From positions 730,001 through 794,000 of the forward strand of contig NZ_LR743507.1 in NCBI RefSeq assembly GCF_902712855.1: 64,000 nt of DNA, given 5' to 3'. Origin of the DNA: Variovorax paradoxus (lineage in GTDB: Bacteria > Pseudomonadota > Gammaproteobacteria > Burkholderiales > Burkholderiaceae_C). Position numbers and translations under genes: made by a program. Positions 9,394 to 19,922 of the stretch are shown here, piece after piece; position 1 is the first letter of the stretch; the number at the start of each line of letters is the position of its first letter. A model generated the notes under the pieces. It searched no databases. It was not told where the DNA came from and was given only the letters and a program-made list of their open reading frames with translations.

Positions 9394-10584
9394 ATGCGCA
9401 AATGGCTCGGAGCGGTGTTCATCGTCGTCGCCACGGTGTTGACGGGCTGTGGCGGCGGCGGAGGAGGTGGCGGCAGCGGTGTCGGCTTCGGCGCGGGCTT
9501 CGGCGCATCGCCCGGCACCGGCGCCACGGCGCAGAAGATCATCATCGACAGCGACTACAACACCATGAGCGACGACGGCCAGCTCGGTGTCATGGCGGCG
9601 CAGCTGCAGGCGCAGGGCAAGGTCCAGGTCATGGGCATCAGCGTGGTCTCGGGCAACCAGTGGCTCAGGCAGGGCGTGGCCGACGCGCTCATGTCGGTAG
9701 AGCGGCTCGGCGTGGGCAACCGCATCGGCGTGTACGTGGGAGCAAATTACGCGCTGAACCACACCTTCGCCGATGTCGAGGCAGAGATGGCCGCCGGCGC
9801 AGGCGGCGACGGGTACCTCGGCGCCTGGGGCGGCCCCGAGCCCATGACCGACGCCGACCTCAAGCCCTCGCCCGACGGGTTCGCCCAGCACACCGCGGTG
9901 CAGCGCAAAGGCGCGGTCGACTTCATCGTCGATACCGTGAAGGCCAATCCGGGCGAGATCACCATCCTTGCGATCGGGCCGCTCACCAACATCGCGCTCG
10001 CGGTGAAGCAGAACCCCGAGATCGTCCCGCTCATCAAGAAGATCATCTACATGGGCGGCGCCATCGACGTGCCGGGCAACACCACCAAGGCGGCCGAGTT
10101 CAACTGGTGGTTCGACCCCGACGCCGCACAGTTCGTGGTGCGCCTGCCCATCCCCCAGGTGGTGGTGCCGCTCGACGTGACCGACACCGTCTTCCTCACC
10201 AAGCCCATCTACGACCGCATCGCGCACCCCGCCAGGCCGACGGCCGTGACCGACGTGTTCCAGAAGCTCAACGGCTACGGCTTCGACGGCAAGAACGGCT
10301 TCGAGACCAACCCCGGCTACACGCAGAACATCTGGGACACGCTGACCCTGGCCTACCTGATCGACCCCAGCTACGCCACGCAGACGGTGGACCGCTACGT
10401 CGACGTGGTCGCCAGGCCAGGTGCCGCCGACAATGGCCGTTCCATCGGCTACGCGCTGCAGCCGGAGGGGCCGACGCTGCAGAAGATGACGGTGGTGAAG
10501 AAGTTCGACAACGCGCGCTTCTTCGAGCTGTACGTCGACCTGCTCACACGGCCCGTGCCCGTCGTGCTGCCCCTGGCGAACTGA
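9394..10584 (+). CDS. Nucleoside hydrolase family lipoprotein
   Basis: The family hydrolyses the N-glycosidic bond of nucleosides to free base and ribose. The 396-residue protein starts at ATG 9394, with AGGAGA upstream. A signal ends in lipobox VLTGC and is followed by an eight-glycine linker. The substrate/calcium motif reads DSDYNTMSDDGQ, a spaced variant of the DxD...DD motif. The core GPLTNIALAV and EFNWWFDPDAAQFV match the inosine-uridine hydrolase superfamily. The late His-Asp pair is replaced by Trp-Asp (IWDTLTLAYLID). Surface anchoring would let it cleave nucleosides outside the cytoplasm. Substrate preference cannot be read from the sequence, and the altered residues could mean another N-ribosyl substrate. 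Confidence 0.83.
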   Translation: MRKWLGAVFIVVATVLTGCGGGGGGGGSGVGFGAGFGASPGTGATAQKIIIDSDYNTMSDDGQLGVMAAQLQAQGKVQVMGISVVSGNQWLRQGVADALMSVERLGVGNRIGVYVGANYALNHTFADVEAEMAAGAGGDGYLGAWGGPEPMTDADLKPSPDGFAQHTAVQRKGAVDFIVDTVKANPGEITILAIGPLTNIALAVKQNPEIVPLIKKIIYMGGAIDVPGNTTKAAEFNWWFDPDAAQFVVRLPIPQVVVPLDVTDTVFLTKPIYDRIAHPARPTAVTDVFQKLNGYGFDGKNGFETNPGYTQNIWDTLTLAYLIDPSYATQTVDRYVDVVARPGAADNGRSIGYALQPEGPTLQKMTVVKKFDNARFFELYVDLLTRPVPVVLPLAN

Positions 10585-10614
10585 GCGCGCCGGGCGCGGC
10601 AGGCGGGCGGGGCG

Positions 10615-12477
10615 TTAAAAAGCCTCGCAGACGCGCAGCACCTCGGCACCGTAGGCTTCGAGCTTCTTGGTTCCGATGCCGCTGATGCCCTGCAGGTCTT
10701 CGAGCGTGGCCGGCGCGCGCTCGGCGATGGCCGCCAGCGTGGCGTCGTGGAAGATCACATAGGCCGGCAGGTTGTGCTCCTTCGCAACCTCGGCGCGCCA
10801 GGCCTTGAGCGCCTCGAAGCGTTTCTTGCCGGTGTCGTCGAGCTTGGCTGCAGCCGGCGACGGAGCGCCCTTGACGGTCTTCTCGCGGCGCGTCTTGCGC
10901 TCCGCGGGCGACGACACCGACTCGCGCAGCGTCACCGTGGTCTCGCCCTTGAGCACCGCGCGCGAGCCCTCGGTGAGCTTCAGCGTGTTGAACGCCTCCG
11001 CATCGACGGCCAGCGCGCCGGTCGCGATCAGCTGGCGCAGCACGCCGCGCAGCGCCACCTCGCTGAACTCCGCGCCGATGCCGAAGGTGCTCACTCGCTC
11101 GTGGCCGAACTGCTTGACCTTCTCGGTCGGTTTGCCGCGCAGGATGTCCATGATGTGCCCCGCGCCGAAGCTGATGCCGCTCAGCTGCTGCACGCGGTAG
11201 ATGGTGCTCAGCAGCTTGCGTGCGGCATCGGTGCCGTCCCACACCTGAGGCGGGTTCAGGCAGTTGTCGCAGTTGCCGCAGGGCGTGCTGCGCTCGCCGA
11301 AGTAGCCCAGCAGGCGCACGCGGCGGCAGTCGCTGGCCTCGGCCAGCGAGAGCAGGGCGTCGAGCTTGCCGCGCATGACCTGCTTGAACTCCTCGCCGGC
11401 AGGACTCTCGTCGATCATGCGGCGCTGGTTGACCACGTCCTGCAGGCCGTAGGCCATCCAGGCGTCGGCGGGGCCGCCGTCGCGGCCCGCTCGGCCGGTC
11501 TCCTGGTAGTAGCCCTCGATGTTCTTGGGCATGTCGAGATGGCCGACGAAACGGACGTCGGGCTTGTCGATGCCCATGCCGAACGCGATGGTCGCGACCA
11601 TCACGATGCCTTCCTCGCGCAGGAAGCGATCCTGGTGCTTCTGCCGCACCGCGGCGTCCAGGCCCGCGTGATAGGGCAGCGCGTTGATGCCCGCGTCGCG
11701 CAGTGCCACCGCAACGTCTTCCACGCGCTTTCGCGACTGGCAATAGACCACGCCCGCATCGCCCTCGTGCTCGCGCTCGATGAAGCGCAGCAGCTGAGTG
11801 GTGGCGTCCTTCTTCTCGACGATGGTGTAGCGGATGTTGGGCCGGTCGAAGCTCGAGACGAACTGGCGTGCCTCCTCGAGCTGGAGCCGCTCGACGATGT
11901 CCGCGCGCGTGAGCGCGTCGGCCGTGGCCGTGAGCGCGATGCGCGGCACGCCGGCATAGCGCTCGTGCAGCACGGTGAGCGCCCGGTATTCGGGACGGAA
12001 GTCGTGGCCCCACTGGCTCACGCAATGCGCCTCGTCGATGGCGAACAGCGAGAGCTTGCCGCGCTCGTTCAGCGAATCGAGCTGCGACAGGAAGCGCGGC
12101 GTGTTCACCCGCTCGGGCGCCGCGTACAGCAGCGTGATCTCGCCGCGCAGCATGCGGCGCTCGACGTCCTGCGTCTGCTCCCAGTCGAGCGTCGAGTTGA
12201 GAAAGGCCGCGCTCACGCCGGCTTCGTGCAGCGCGCCCACCTGGTCGTGCATCAGCGCGATCAGCGGCGACACCACGATCGCCACGCCATGCCCCGAGCG
12301 CTGGCGTGCGATGGCGGGGATCTGATAGCACAACGACTTGCCGCCGCCCGTGGGCATCAGCACCAGCGCGTCGCCGCCGCCCACCACGTGATCGACGATG
12401 TCCTGCTGCGCCCCCCGGAACTGCGCGTAGCCGAAAACCTCGTGGAGGATGTCCGTGGGGACGCTGCTGCCGGACAT
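10615..12477 (-). CDS. recQ: ATP-dependent DNA helicase RecQ
   Basis: This superfamily-2 3'-5' helicase acts in recombination and fork repair. The 620 residues are in the normal RecQ range. Walker A LMPTGGGKSLCYQ is near 45-57 and the DEAH box AIDEAHCVSQWGHDFRP near 145-160. Helicase motif VI GRAGRDG is present, as are the RecQ-Ct zinc cysteines (CRRVRLLGYFGE...CGNCDNC). A C-terminal HRDC domain contains LPAYVIFHDATL. Start ATG 12477 (MSGSSVPTDILHEVFGY) is chosen because family homology begins there; the frame extends to 12669 without similarity. It converges with the nucleoside hydrolase gene, with only 30 bp between stops. Confidence 0.96.
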   Translation of the reverse strand: MSGSSVPTDILHEVFGYAQFRGAQQDIVDHVVGGGDALVLMPTGGGKSLCYQIPAIARQRSGHGVAIVVSPLIALMHDQVGALHEAGVSAAFLNSTLDWEQTQDVERRMLRGEITLLYAAPERVNTPRFLSQLDSLNERGKLSLFAIDEAHCVSQWGHDFRPEYRALTVLHERYAGVPRIALTATADALTRADIVERLQLEEARQFVSSFDRPNIRYTIVEKKDATTQLLRFIEREHEGDAGVVYCQSRKRVEDVAVALRDAGINALPYHAGLDAAVRQKHQDRFLREEGIVMVATIAFGMGIDKPDVRFVGHLDMPKNIEGYYQETGRAGRDGGPADAWMAYGLQDVVNQRRMIDESPAGEEFKQVMRGKLDALLSLAEASDCRRVRLLGYFGERSTPCGNCDNCLNPPQVWDGTDAARKLLSTIYRVQQLSGISFGAGHIMDILRGKPTEKVKQFGHERVSTFGIGAEFSEVALRGVLRQLIATGALAVDAEAFNTLKLTEGSRAVLKGETTVTLRESVSSPAERKTRREKTVKGAPSPAAAKLDDTGKKRFEALKAWRAEVAKEHNLPAYVIFHDATLAAIAERAPATLEDLQGISGIGTKKLEAYGAEVLRVCEAF

Positions 12478-12623
12478 GTCGATGGGGTGGGGTGCGAGAG
12501 AGGACACAGGCAGCAGGTGGGGATGCGGGCGGGAGGCAGAAGGGAGCCGTCGATTGTCCCCCAGCCGCGCGAAGCGCACTGTGGCATGAGGTTTGCAATG
12601 GTCAACTCCGTCCTGCGGCCTCT

Positions 12624-12636
12624 CTTGTCTAGACAG
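12624..12636. promoter_or_regulatory. Candidate HutC operator, distal site upstream of the importer operon
   Basis: CTTGTCTAGACAG, with the perfect palindromic core TGTCTAGACA, matches the sites at 12690 (inverted) and 16432. It lies in the 316-bp intergenic region between recQ and the binding-protein gene. Finding the same 13-mer pattern only ahead of the two transcription units of the hut region supports control by the HutC encoded at 15435. Confidence 0.6.
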
Positions 12637-12689
12637 CAAACCGGTGCATTTCCATAGGAAGTGCACCAAAAAGAACCTTTCGGGTTATC

Positions 12690-12702
12690 CTGTATATACA
12701 AG
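12690..12702. promoter_or_regulatory. Candidate HutC operator, proximal site upstream of the importer operon
   Basis: CTGTATATACAAG contains the perfect palindrome TGTATATACA. Read in reverse it is CTTGTATATACAG, differing by single bases from the other two sites. It lies 91 bp before the start codon at 12794 and 66 bp centre-to-centre from the first site, a distance compatible with cooperative binding. The rest of 12478-12793 has no gene. Confidence 0.65.
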
Positions 12703-12793
12703 TCGGGGCGCTTGGCAACAATGCGAGGCGCGTGCAGCCCGGCCCCGGGGGCATCGCCGAGCCATCTCTCAAGAAACGGAACCAGGAGTACCC

Positions 12794-13765
12794 ATGGTCA
12801 AGACGACGGTAGTTGTGAAAGTCGCTTCGCTGCTGGCAGCGGGTGCATGTGCAGCGGGCATGGCCCAGACGGCCGCCGCCCAGGAGACGAAGATCGCGCT
12901 CGGCATGTCCGGCTGGACCGGCTTCGCGCCGCTCTCGTTGGCCGACAAGGCCGGCATCTTCAAGAAGAACGGGCTCGACGTCGAACTCAAGATGATTCCG
13001 CAGAAGGACCGCCACCTCGCGCTGGCCTCCGGCGCCATTCAATGCGCGGCCACCACCGTCGAAACCCACGTGGCCTGGAACGCCAATGGCGTGCCCATCG
13101 TGCAGATCTTCCAGATGGACAAGTCCTATGGCGCCGACGGCCTCGCGGTGCGCGGCGACGTGAGCAAGTTCTCCGACCTCAAGGGCAAGACCATCGGCGT
13201 CGACGCGCCCGGCACCGCGCCCTACTTCGGCCTGGCCTGGATGCTCAGCAAGAACGGCATGACGCTGAAAGACGTGAAGACCACCACGCTGTCGCCGCAG
13301 GCCTCGGCCCAGGCCTTCGTGGCCGGGCAGAACGACGCCGCCATGACCTACGAGCCGTATCTGTCGACCGTGCGCGCCAACCCCTCCGCCGGCAAGATCC
13401 TGGCCACCACGCTCGACTACCCGATGGTGATGGACACCGTCGGCTGCGCGCCCACCTGGCTCAAGGCCAACGCCAAGGCCGCCGCGGCGCTCACCAAGTC
13501 GTACTTCGATGCGCTCGAGATGATCAAGGCCGAGCCCGAGAAGTCGAACGAACTCATGGGCTCCGCCGTGAAGCAGAGCGGCGAGCAGTTCGCCAAGTCG
13601 TCGGCCTTCCTGCGCTGGCAGGACAAGGCGGCCAACCAGAAGTTCTTCGCCGGCGAGCTCACCAGCTTCATGAAGGAGGCCACGCCCATCCTTCTGGAAG
13701 CCGGCGTGATCCGCAAGGCGCCGGACGATCTCGCGGCCACCTTCGATGCCAGCTTCGTCAAGTGA
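12794..13765 (+). CDS. ABC transporter substrate-binding protein, NMT1/SsuA family
   Basis: This periplasmic binding protein of 323 residues has a classical signal peptide ending near AQTAAAQE. The body resembles the nitrate/sulfonate/taurine/thiamine-precursor group (KIALGMSGWTGFAPLSLADKAGIFKKNGLDVEL). Start ATG 12794 has AGGAG upstream. It heads an operon with permease, ATPase and hutC. The HutC-like sites in front and the hut genes behind suggest that the cargo is histidine, urocanate or another imidazole compound. That is inference from context; SsuA family members bind diverse small molecules. Confidence 0.85.
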   Translation: MVKTTVVVKVASLLAAGACAAGMAQTAAAQETKIALGMSGWTGFAPLSLADKAGIFKKNGLDVELKMIPQKDRHLALASGAIQCAATTVETHVAWNANGVPIVQIFQMDKSYGADGLAVRGDVSKFSDLKGKTIGVDAPGTAPYFGLAWMLSKNGMTLKDVKTTTLSPQASAQAFVAGQNDAAMTYEPYLSTVRANPSAGKILATTLDYPMVMDTVGCAPTWLKANAKAAAALTKSYFDALEMIKAEPEKSNELMGSAVKQSGEQFAKSSAFLRWQDKAANQKFFAGELTSFMKEATPILLEAGVIRKAPDDLAATFDASFVK

Positions 13766-13769
13766 CGCC

Positions 13770-14642
13770 ATGAGCCAGATGACGCAGACAACCGGCGTGG
13801 CGGCCGCGGCCAAGGCGGTTGCGCCCGCGCATGCCGCGGCGCCCGCCAGGCCCGCGCGGCCCCGCTCGCTGGCGCCGCTGGAGCCCATCGGCACGCGTGC
13901 GCGCGTGCTGCTGGGGCTCGCCTTCTTCGTCGTCTTCGTGCTCGTGTGGGCCATCGCCACGCTCGGCGGCTTCGTCCCGCCGACCTTCCTGGCGAGTCCG
14001 CCGACCATGGTCAGGGAAGGCTGGCTGCTCTTCACCGAGTACGGCTTCATCGGCGACATCGGCATGACCGTGTGGCGCGTGTTCGGCGGCTTCCTGCTGG
14101 CGGCCGTGTTCGCGGTGCCGCTGGGCATCGCCATGGGCACGTGGAAAGCGGTGGAGGCCTTCTTCGAGCCCTTCGTCTCGTTCTGCCGCTACCTGCCGGC
14201 CTCGGCCTTCATTCCGCTGCTCATCCTGTGGGCGGGCCTGGGCGAGATGCAGAAGCTGCTGGTGATCTTCATCGGCTCGTTCTTCCAGATCGTGCTGATG
14301 GTGGCCGTCACCGTGGGCGGCGCGCGGCGCGACCTCGTGGAGGCCGCCTACACGCTGGGCGCCAACAGCCGCGGCATCGTGGCGCGCGTGCTCATTCCGG
14401 GCGCGGCGCCCGGCATCGCCGAAACACTGCGCCTCGTGCTCGGCTGGGCTTGGACCTACGTGATCGTGGCGGAGCTCATCGGCTCGTCCTCGGGCATCGG
14501 CCACATGATCACCGACAGTCAGGCGCTCCTGAACACCGGGCAGATCATCTTCGGCATCATCGTGATCGGCATCATCGGCCTGCTGTCCGACTTCGCCTTC
14601 AAGGCCCTGAACCGCCGCCTCTTCGCATGGAGCGCCCTGTGA
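13770..14642 (+). CDS. ABC transporter permease, SsuC/TauC family
   Basis: The 290-residue inner-membrane subunit has an alanine/proline-rich cytoplasmic N-terminus of about 35 residues and about six hydrophobic segments. The binding-protein-dependent transport signature includes the EAA loop (VEAAYTLGANSRGIVARVLIPGAAPGI). The start codon is 4 bases after the binding-protein stop. It overlaps the ATPase start, so the three subunits are translationally coupled. Confidence 0.88.
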   Translation: MSQMTQTTGVAAAAKAVAPAHAAAPARPARPRSLAPLEPIGTRARVLLGLAFFVVFVLVWAIATLGGFVPPTFLASPPTMVREGWLLFTEYGFIGDIGMTVWRVFGGFLLAAVFAVPLGIAMGTWKAVEAFFEPFVSFCRYLPASAFIPLLILWAGLGEMQKLLVIFIGSFFQIVLMVAVTVGGARRDLVEAAYTLGANSRGIVARVLIPGAAPGIAETLRLVLGWAWTYVIVAELIGSSSGIGHMITDSQALLNTGQIIFGIIVIGIIGLLSDFAFKALNRRLFAWSAL

Positions 14643-15424
14643 GCCAGAACCAGCTTTCCATCCAGGGCGTCTCTCGCGTCTTCACCGGCACCAAAGGCCA
14701 GCGCACGCAGGCCCTGCAGCCGATCGACTTCGAGGTGAAGGAGAACGACTTCGTCACCATCCTCGGTCCCTCGGGCTGCGGCAAGTCGACGCTGCTGCGC
14801 ATCGTGGCGGGGCTCGACTTCCCGACCACCGGCCAGGTGCTGCTCGACGGCGAACGCATCGAGGGCCCGGGCGCCGACCGCGGCGTGGTGTTCCAGAGCT
14901 ACACGCTGTTCCCGTGGCTCACGGTGGCGCAGAACATTCGCTTCGGCCTGCGCGAGCGCGGCATGAGCGAAGCCGACCAGAAGGCGCGCAGCGAGTTCTT
15001 CATCGCCAAGGTGGGCCTGCGCGGCTTCGAGAACCACTTCCCGAAGCAGCTTTCGGGCGGCATGCAGCAGCGCACGGCCATTGCGCGCGCGCTCGCCAAC
15101 GACCCCAAGATGCTGCTGCTCGACGAGCCCTTCGGCGCGCTCGACAACCAGACCCGCGTGCTCATGCAGGAGCTGCTGCTCGGCATCTGGGAGTCGGCGC
15201 GCAAGACGGTGCTGTTCGTCACGCACGACATCGACGAGGCGATCTTCATGGCCAACCGCGTGGCGGTGTTCAGCGCGCGGCCGGGGCGCATCAAGACCGA
15301 GATCGCGGTCGACTTTCCGCATCCGCGCAGCTACACCATCAAGACCTCGCCGGAGTTCATGGACATCAAGGCGCGCCTCACCGAAGAGATCCGCGCCGAG
15401 TCGATGGCCGCGGCGGAGCATTGA
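14639..15424 (+). CDS. ABC transporter ATP-binding protein, SsuB/TauB family
   Basis: The nucleotide-binding subunit has Walker A GPSGCGKST, Q-loop VFQSYTLFPW, signature LSGGMQQR and Walker B MLLLDEPFGALD, followed by switch histidine VTHDIDEA. I chose GTG 14639, overlapping the permease stop as GTGA, because GGAG lies 6 bases upstream. An in-frame ATG at 14627 is the alternative and would add four residues (MERP). It energises the preceding binding-protein/permease pair. The stop is 10 bp before hutC. Confidence 0.88.
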   Translation: MSQNQLSIQGVSRVFTGTKGQRTQALQPIDFEVKENDFVTILGPSGCGKSTLLRIVAGLDFPTTGQVLLDGERIEGPGADRGVVFQSYTLFPWLTVAQNIRFGLRERGMSEADQKARSEFFIAKVGLRGFENHFPKQLSGGMQQRTAIARALANDPKMLLLDEPFGALDNQTRVLMQELLLGIWESARKTVLFVTHDIDEAIFMANRVAVFSARPGRIKTEIAVDFPHPRSYTIKTSPEFMDIKARLTEEIRAESMAAAEH

Positions 15425-15434
15425 AGAAAGCACG

Positions 15435-16172
15435 ATGAAACGCGACCTGCCGACCCTCGCGCTCTACGCGCAAGTCAAGGACCACATCTCCCGCAAGATC
15501 CAGGACGGCACGTGGCCGCCCGGCCATCGCCTGCCTTCGGAGCACGAGCTGGTGGCGCAGTTCGGCATGGCGCGCATGACGGTGAACCGCGCGCTGCGCG
15601 AACTGGTGGAGCAGGGCCGCATCGTGCGCGTGGCCGGCGTCGGCAGCTTCGTGGCCGAGAACAAGCCGCAGTCCACGCTGCTGCAGATCGCCAACATCGC
15701 CAGTGAAATCCGCCAGCGCGGCCACGACTATCGCTGCGACATGATCGAGGTCGAGCGCATCGCCGCGTCGCCCGACGTGGCCGCATGGCTCGACCTGCGC
15801 GCCGGCGCCTCGGTGTTCCACAGCGTGTGCCTGCACCTGGAGAACGGCACGCCGGTGCAGCTCGAGGAGCGCTACGTCAATCCGCAGGTGGTGCCCGACT
15901 ACCTCGAGCAGGACTTCGCCGCCGTGCCGCCCAGCGAGTACCTGGTGCGCAACGTGCCCTTCGACCAGATCGAGCACGTGGTCGACGCGGTGCTGCCCAA
16001 CCAGGAGCAGGCCGAGCGCCTCGCCATGGCGCCCACGGACCCCTGCCTCCTGCTCACGCGCCGCACCTGGACTCGCAACATCCCCGTGACGTGGGTGCGC
16101 TGCCTGCATCCCGCTTCGCGATACAGCCTGGGAAGCCGCTTCAAGGCCGACGGCAACCCCAGCTTCGGATAG
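15435..16172 (+). CDS. hutC: Histidine utilization repressor, GntR family
   Basis: HutC represses hut genes and is released by urocanate in characterised proteobacteria. The 245 residues begin with a winged-helix GntR domain (LPSEHELVAQFGMARMTVNRALRELVEQGRIVRVAGVGSFV). A UTRA ligand-binding domain follows, with conserved YVNPQVVPDYLEQDF and a C-terminal RRTWTRNIPVTWVRCLHPASRYSLGSRF. It is the last gene of the importer operon, just ahead of hutH. The nearby palindromes with core TGTATATACA are the likely targets, including one before its own operon (autoregulation). Confidence 0.93.
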   Translation: MKRDLPTLALYAQVKDHISRKIQDGTWPPGHRLPSEHELVAQFGMARMTVNRALRELVEQGRIVRVAGVGSFVAENKPQSTLLQIANIASEIRQRGHDYRCDMIEVERIAASPDVAAWLDLRAGASVFHSVCLHLENGTPVQLEERYVNPQVVPDYLEQDFAAVPPSEYLVRNVPFDQIEHVVDAVLPNQEQAERLAMAPTDPCLLLTRRTWTRNIPVTWVRCLHPASRYSLGSRFKADGNPSFG

Positions 16173-16179
16173 CAATGAG

Positions 16180-16373
16180 CACGCCCCCAGTCTTCGCGCA
16201 CTTCGTGTCGCTTCGCCAACCCCCTCGCCGGGGGCAACACCTGCGGCCCGGCGAAGCCGGTTCCGCGGTGGTCCTTGGCACACCCCCAGGCTTCGCGCAC
16301 TTCGTGTCGCTTCTCCTTCCCCCTTGCAGGGGGCAGCACCTGCGGCCCGGCAAAGCCGGTTCCGCGGTGTTTC
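16180..16373 (+). repeat. Two tandem copies of the 97-bp palindromic repeat (family A)
   Basis: Two units of about 97 bp in + orientation start 8 bp after the hutC stop. Each has a CCCCCAG end, the segment CTTCGCGCACTTCGTGTCGC, a short C/G-run hairpin, and an imperfect palindrome running from CACCTGCGGCCCGGC to GCCGGTTCCGCGG. The first copy is slightly diverged (GGTGGTCC instead of GGTGTTCC). They fill most of the 278-bp gap between hutC and hutH. Confidence 0.9.
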
Positions 16374-16431
16374 GCGAAGGGACATAGGTCTTTTTTGTCG
16401 TCGATGTCGACGCAGACTTCACTTGCAACTA

Positions 16432-16444
16432 CTTGTATAGACAG
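16432..16444. promoter_or_regulatory. hutH: Candidate HutC operator at hutH
   Basis: CTTGTATAGACAG matches the two sites upstream of the importer operon with one or two substitutions. It ends 6 bases before the hutH start codon. Binding here would block the 5' leader and ribosome entry region or an overlapping promoter. Confidence 0.6.
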
Positions 16445-16450
16445 GTTCAC

Positions 16451-18010
16451 ATGACAAGCAAACACACTGCCCACCCCGATGCCACCTTGACCCTCGTGCC
16501 CGGCCAGGTCGACCTCGCGGCGCTGCGTCGCATCCAGGCCGGCGGTGTGCGCCTGTCGCTCGATGCGTCGGTGCGCGACGGCATGCAGCAAGCCGAGGCC
16601 GCGGTGCGCCGCATCGTCGAGAACGACCAGGTCGTCTACGGCATCAACACCGGTTTCGGCAAGCTCGCGAGCACGCGCATCGGCAACGACCACCTGGCCG
16701 AGCTGCAGCGCAACCTGGTGCTGTCGCACAGCGTGGGCACGGGCGAGCCGCTGGCCGCGCCGGTCGTGCGGCTCGTGCTGGCGACCAAGGCCGTGAGCCT
16801 GGCGCGCGGCCATTCGGGCGTGCGGCCTGCACTGGTCGACGCGCTGCTGGCGCTCTTCAACGCGGGCGTGGTGCCGAGCATCCCGTGCAAGGGCTCGGTG
16901 GGCGCATCGGGCGACCTCGCGCCGCTCGCGCACATGGCTTGCGTGCTGATCGGCGAAGGCCAGGCGACGCTGGCGGACGGCCGCGTGGTGAGCGGCGCCG
17001 AGGCCATGCGCAGCATCGGCCTCGAACCTTTCGTGCTGGGCCCCAAGGAAGGCCTGGCGCTGCTCAACGGCACGCAGGTGTCGACCGCGCTCGCGCTCGT
17101 GGGCCTGTTCGGCGCGGAAGACGTGTTCGCTTCGTCGCTGATGTCGGGCGCGCTGTCGCTCGAGGCCATCCAGGGGTCGATCAAGCCCTTCGACGCCCGC
17201 ATCCACGCGGCGCGCGGCCAGGCAGGCCAGATCGCTGTGGCTGGCGCGGTGCGCACGCTGCTCGAAGGCAGCGAGATCGTGCCGTCGCACGCCGACTGCG
17301 GCCGCGTGCAGGACCCGTACTCGGTGCGCTGCATCCCGCAGGTGATGGGCGCGTGCCTCGACAACCTCGCGCATGCCGCGCGGGTGCTGGTCATCGAAGC
17401 CAACGCCGCATCGGACAACCCGCTGGTGTTCGTCGACACGGGCGAGGTGATCTCGGGCGGCAACTTCCACGCCGAGCCCGTGGCGTTCGCGGCCGACATC
17501 GTCGCGCTGGCCATCAGCGAGATCGGCGCCATTGCCGAGCGCCGCATCGCACTGCTGCTCGACACCGGCCTGTCGGGCCTGCCGCCCTTCCTCGTGCGCG
17601 ACGGCGGCCTCAACTCCGGCTTCATGATCGCGCAGGTCACGGCCGCCGCGCTCGCCTCGGAGAACAAGTCGCTCGCGCACCCCGCCAGCGTCGACAGCCT
17701 GCCGACCTCGGCCAACCAGGAAGACCACGTGTCGATGGCCACCTTCGCGGGCCGCCGCCTGGCCGACATGGTCAACAACACGGCAGTCGTCGTCGGCATC
17801 GAGGCCATGGCCGCCGCGCAAGGCATCGAACTCAAGCGCAAGCTCAAGAGCTCGCCGCTGGTCGAAGCCGAATTCGCCAGCATCCGCCAGAAGGTCGCCT
17901 TCCTCGAGACCGACCGTTACCTCGCCCCCGACATCGAAGCCATGCGCCTGTGGGCGCTGAAGGCCGAACTGCCGGCCGCGCTGCTCGACATCCTGCCCAG
18001 TCACTCGTAA
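16451..18010 (+). CDS. hutH: Histidine ammonia-lyase
   Basis: The enzyme removes ammonia from L-histidine to give trans-urocanate, the first step of histidine catabolism. The 519 residues contain the motif GSVGASGDLAPLAH near residue 145-158, whose Ala-Ser-Gly cyclises to the MIO electrophile. The active-site YGINTGFGKLA and QEDHVSM are intact. Start ATG 16451 (MTSKHTAHPD) directly follows the candidate HutC site. It is followed 28 bp later by hutU. Confidence 0.97.
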   Translation: MTSKHTAHPDATLTLVPGQVDLAALRRIQAGGVRLSLDASVRDGMQQAEAAVRRIVENDQVVYGINTGFGKLASTRIGNDHLAELQRNLVLSHSVGTGEPLAAPVVRLVLATKAVSLARGHSGVRPALVDALLALFNAGVVPSIPCKGSVGASGDLAPLAHMACVLIGEGQATLADGRVVSGAEAMRSIGLEPFVLGPKEGLALLNGTQVSTALALVGLFGAEDVFASSLMSGALSLEAIQGSIKPFDARIHAARGQAGQIAVAGAVRTLLEGSEIVPSHADCGRVQDPYSVRCIPQVMGACLDNLAHAARVLVIEANAASDNPLVFVDTGEVISGGNFHAEPVAFAADIVALAISEIGAIAERRIALLLDTGLSGLPPFLVRDGGLNSGFMIAQVTAAALASENKSLAHPASVDSLPTSANQEDHVSMATFAGRRLADMVNNTAVVVGIEAMAAAQGIELKRKLKSSPLVEAEFASIRQKVAFLETDRYLAPDIEAMRLWALKAELPAALLDILPSHS

Positions 18011-18038
18011 AACACACCCCGATTAGGAGAACCACGCC

Positions 18039-19760
<1,722 letters not shown>

Positions 19761-19828
19761 TCGCCGCGCGGCCTGCGGTCCGCTGAAGACGAACGCAGAA
19801 GCGAAGGCGAAAAAGAAAAAGCGCGGCC

Positions 19829-19847
19829 ATTCCCACTCGCTGGGAAT
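19829..19847. promoter_or_regulatory. Inverted repeat, candidate IclR operator
   Basis: ATTCCCA-CTCGC-TGGGAAT is a perfect 7-bp inverted repeat with a 5-base spacer. It lies 76 bp before the preferred start of the IclR-family gene. A related partial repeat (GAAGTGGGAACGG with CCGGTTCCACTTTC) follows at about 19857-19902. Autoregulatory binding is inferred from position only. Confidence 0.4.
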
Positions 19848-19922
19848 AAAGGCTTGGAAGTGGGAACGGCGAGCAAGATACTGCACGCCGGTTCCACTTT
19901 CGACTGCCCCGAGATTGCCCCG

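Noticed and set aside
16180..16373. Rho-independent terminator after hutC
   Set aside because: The hairpins are GC-rich but have no following T-run. The sequence belongs to the dispersed family-A repeat.
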